Assembly: GCA_030123545.1 (NCBI GenBank)
Contig: CP126124.1
Span: 2,852,001-2,916,000, forward strand
DNA length: 64,000 nucleotides
Direction of reading: 5' to 3'
Source of the DNA: Burkholderiaceae bacterium
GTDB lineage: Bacteria > Pseudomonadota > Gammaproteobacteria > Burkholderiales > Burkholderiaceae_C
Made by a program: the position numbers and the translations under genes. The notes under the pieces were generated by a model that worked only from the letters and a program-made list of their open reading frames with translations, searched no databases and was not told the origin of the DNA. Positions 62,551 to 64,000 of this stretch are shown piece by piece (position 1 is the stretch's first letter; each line of letters begins with the position of its first letter).

Positions 62551-63399
62551 ATGCGCTCACTCGCCGTCACCGGACGCCAATACCTCCAGCGCACGACCGA
62601 CGTGGAAAGCTGGGGGCCGTTCCGCTATCGGTTCCTCGCCGAAGGCGATTCGTGGATGGATCGCAGTTCGCCGCTCATCGCGGCGCTGCCGGACTTTCTC
62701 GCGCAGGAGATGAACCGCCGCGGCGAGGCGGTGCTGATCATCAACATCGCGGCGGCTGGCGACACGCTGCGGCGCATCGCCAGCGTGCTGCAAGGCGAGT
62801 TCGGGTTCTGGCTCGGGCAGTTCCGGTACGACGCGATCCTGCTCAGCGTCGGCGGCAATGACTTCATCGACGCGGCGCTGGACCCCGACCCGGGCCAGGG
62901 CATCCTGCGCGACATGCCCGGCCTGCCGCCGCCGGCCGACGGCAGTGCCTGCGTCGCGCCGCAGGCGCTGGCGACGCTGGTCGACGGCTATCTGAATCCG
63001 AACTTCACCGTGCTCTACGATGCGGTCCGAAGCGGCGCGCTGAACGCGGCGACGCCGCTGTTCCTGAACTGCTACGACACACCGACGGCGCGCGACGCGC
63101 CGGCCGCGCCGAACGTCGGCCCCTGGCTCTTCACCGCCTACAACAAGAACGGTATCGCCCCCGAGCTGTGGCCGCAACTCACCGCAGCGCTGTTCGACGA
63201 CATCGAACAAACGATAGCCGGCTGGACCACGGGGCGCGACGCCATCTTCGCGGTGCCGACCCGCGGCGTGCTCACGCCGGCGGCACCGGGCACCACCGAC
63301 GGCAGCGGCGACTGGGCCAACGAGATCCACCCGAACCGCAGCGGCTGGCGCAAGCTCGCTGCCGCATGGGCCGCGGACCTGCTGTCGCGGCTGGGCTGA
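62551..63399 (+). CDS. SGNH/GDSL-type hydrolase
   Basis: 282 residues. SGNH block I is EGDSWMD, block III is VGGNDFIDA, and block V is the EIHPNRSGW segment with the catalytic His, so the fold and active site are readable. No signal peptide is seen in this start choice (ATG 62551 with GGAG upstream). Esterase or lipase activity is likely; substrate unknown. It is isolated by the porin terminator upstream. Confidence 0.82.
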   Translation: MRSLAVTGRQYLQRTTDVESWGPFRYRFLAEGDSWMDRSSPLIAALPDFLAQEMNRRGEAVLIINIAAAGDTLRRIASVLQGEFGFWLGQFRYDAILLSVGGNDFIDAALDPDPGQGILRDMPGLPPPADGSACVAPQALATLVDGYLNPNFTVLYDAVRSGALNAATPLFLNCYDTPTARDAPAAPNVGPWLFTAYNKNGIAPELWPQLTAALFDDIEQTIAGWTTGRDAIFAVPTRGVLTPAAPGTTDGSGDWANEIHPNRSGWRKLAAAWAADLLSRLG

Positions 63400-63456
63400 C
63401 GAGCGCTACGGCGCCGCGCGGGGTCGGCCGGCACCCCGCGATATTCCGGGAACGGC

Positions 63457-63735
63457 TCAGCCGTTTGTCGACGCGAGCTTGCGCATCGTGATCGCGTGGA
63501 ACGGGCAGATCACCGCGCAGTCGCTGCAGCCGGTGCAATGGCCCGGGTCGTCCAGCGTCGCGCGTTTGCGCCAATGCTCGACTGCGAGGCTCAGCACATG
63601 CGGCTCGCAGACCGCGACGCAACGCCCACAGCCGGTGCAGCGCGAGGGATCGACGTCGGGCCGCCAGCCAGGCCGCGGCGGCCGGGAGGCCCGGTGAAAC
63701 GGGGCTGTACCCTCGTCTAGGTTCGGATCGCTCAT
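63457..63735 (-). CDS. 2[4Fe-4S] ferredoxin
   Basis: 92 residues with two classical cluster motifs, CTGCGRCVAVCEP and CTGCSDCAVICPF. About 20 residues of variable N-terminus precede the first. The ATG at 63735 gives MSDPNLDEG; a TTG nine codons upstream is possible. No redox partner is adjacent. It differs from the YfhL-type ferredoxin at 17841 by lacking an insert in the second motif. Confidence 0.87.
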   Translation of the reverse strand: MSDPNLDEGTAPFHRASRPPRPGWRPDVDPSRCTGCGRCVAVCEPHVLSLAVEHWRKRATLDDPGHCTGCSDCAVICPFHAITMRKLASTNG

Positions 63736-63814
63736 CGCCGGCAGACGGTTTGATTGCGCCAAATAGCCTGCAGATTGCCTGCGAGCGCATCCACCGCGCC
63801 ATGGAAATAGGACC

Positions 63815-63863
63815 GTACGCTATTCATTTAATAGCATACTTTCCAGTAAATACAGGGGCTATG
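63815..63863 (+). repeat. Dispersed AT-rich palindromic repeat, intergenic
   Basis: The core GTACGCTATTCATTTAATAGC is followed by ATACTTTCCAGTAAATACAG and GGGCTATGAA. It is a variant copy lying between the ferredoxin and tRNA-Lys. Confidence 0.55.
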
Positions 63864-63866
63864 AAG

Positions 63867-63942
63867 TGGTGGGTTCTGAGAGGCTCGAACTCTCGACCTA
63901 CGGATTAAGAGTCCGCTGCTCTACCAACTGAGCTAAGAACCC
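63867..63942 (-). tRNA. tRNA-Lys (anticodon CTT)
   Basis: 76-base tRNA on the minus strand: acceptor GGGTTCT with AGAACCC, discriminator A, encoded CCA, anticodon loop CTCTTAA giving CTT, and a normal T loop GTTCGAG. Confidence 0.95.
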
Positions 63943-63961
63943 ACGTTCGAAATCGGTGTTG

Positions 63962-64000
63962 TGGTGGAGAGGAGGAGGATCGAACTCCCGACCTCCGCAT
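63962..64000 (-). tRNA. tRNA, 3' half only (anticodon outside window)
   Basis: Minus-strand sequence holds the T arm (GGGAG-TTCGATC-CTCCT), the 3' acceptor strand CCTCTCC, discriminator A and encoded CCA. The anticodon lies beyond the window edge. The visible base ahead of the anticodon stem ('AT' at loop positions 37-38) is found in tRNA-Val(GAC), but identity cannot be fixed here. Confidence 0.85.

Overview
This 64-kb window is chromosomal DNA of about 65-70% GC with tightly packed, often overlapping genes. The protein families and gene order (ispE / tRNA-Gln / prs / rplY / pth; rsmD / coaD / ferredoxin; nadK / recN; rpoH carrying the short 'NPWAVVPPLGNLDAYI' type N-terminus; a Bug-type solute receptor; an OmpC-type porin) point to a betaproteobacterium of the order Burkholderiales, most likely Comamonadaceae. 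No rRNA, IS element, prophage or CRISPR array is visible. No stretch above 300 bases lacks a gene; the longest gene-free gaps are 51216-51498, 35573-35847 and 1109-1356.

Layout. (1) 1-17.8 kb is mainly housekeeping: ispA (cut by the window edge), xseB, a Rieske oxygenase, an EamA permease, a mercaptopyruvate sulfurtransferase, nadK-recN, rapZ, mutY with an overlapping dynamin-like GTPase, mutM, a TPR protein with lolB and ispE, tRNA-Gln, prs, rplY and pth. (2) 17.8-26.7 kb: a small ferredoxin, then a complete peptide-type ABC importer (two permeases, two ATPases, one receptor) overlapping an amidase, then uspA, coaD and rsmD. (3) 26.7-35.6 kb: a pair of M16 peptidases (one active, one lacking the zinc motif) diverging from ftsY, an esterase, a metallo-beta-lactamase-fold hydrolase, an APC permease and a ferredoxin-reductase-like flavoprotein. 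(4) 35.8-43.9 kb: TetR regulator, alkylsulfatase, GMC alcohol oxidase, arylsulfatase and MFS carrier, read here as one sulfate-ester utilisation operon. (5) 44-51 kb, an accessory region: mqsRA toxin-antitoxin, a DUF3482 GTPase / DUF2868 membrane protein pair, a transglutaminase-fold protein, an aldehyde dehydrogenase pseudogene, an Lrp regulator and a nitronate-monooxygenase-like flavoprotein. (6) 51.4-55.3 kb: rpoH behind a perfect CIRCE operator, a Bug receptor, a NUDIX hydrolase, cysM and tRNA-Leu. (7) 55.3-62.5 kb: a LysR regulator divergent from an adenine-deaminase-like amidohydrolase, an ABC importer and a porin, together a likely uptake-and-deamination module. (8) 62.5-64 kb: an SGNH hydrolase, a two-cluster ferredoxin, tRNA-Lys and the 3' half of another tRNA.

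The observation I find most interesting is a dispersed AT-rich palindromic repeat family (nine copies seen). Five copies lie inside reading frames, and three of these supply the hydrophobic core of a signal peptide (LolB, the inactive M16 peptidase, the Bug receptor). Other points of note are the CIRCE operator overlapping the rpoH -10 box, the probably leaderless mqsR, divergent start codons inside an 18-bp perfect palindrome (ftsY/M16), and the microhomology-type deletion in the aldehyde dehydrogenase gene.
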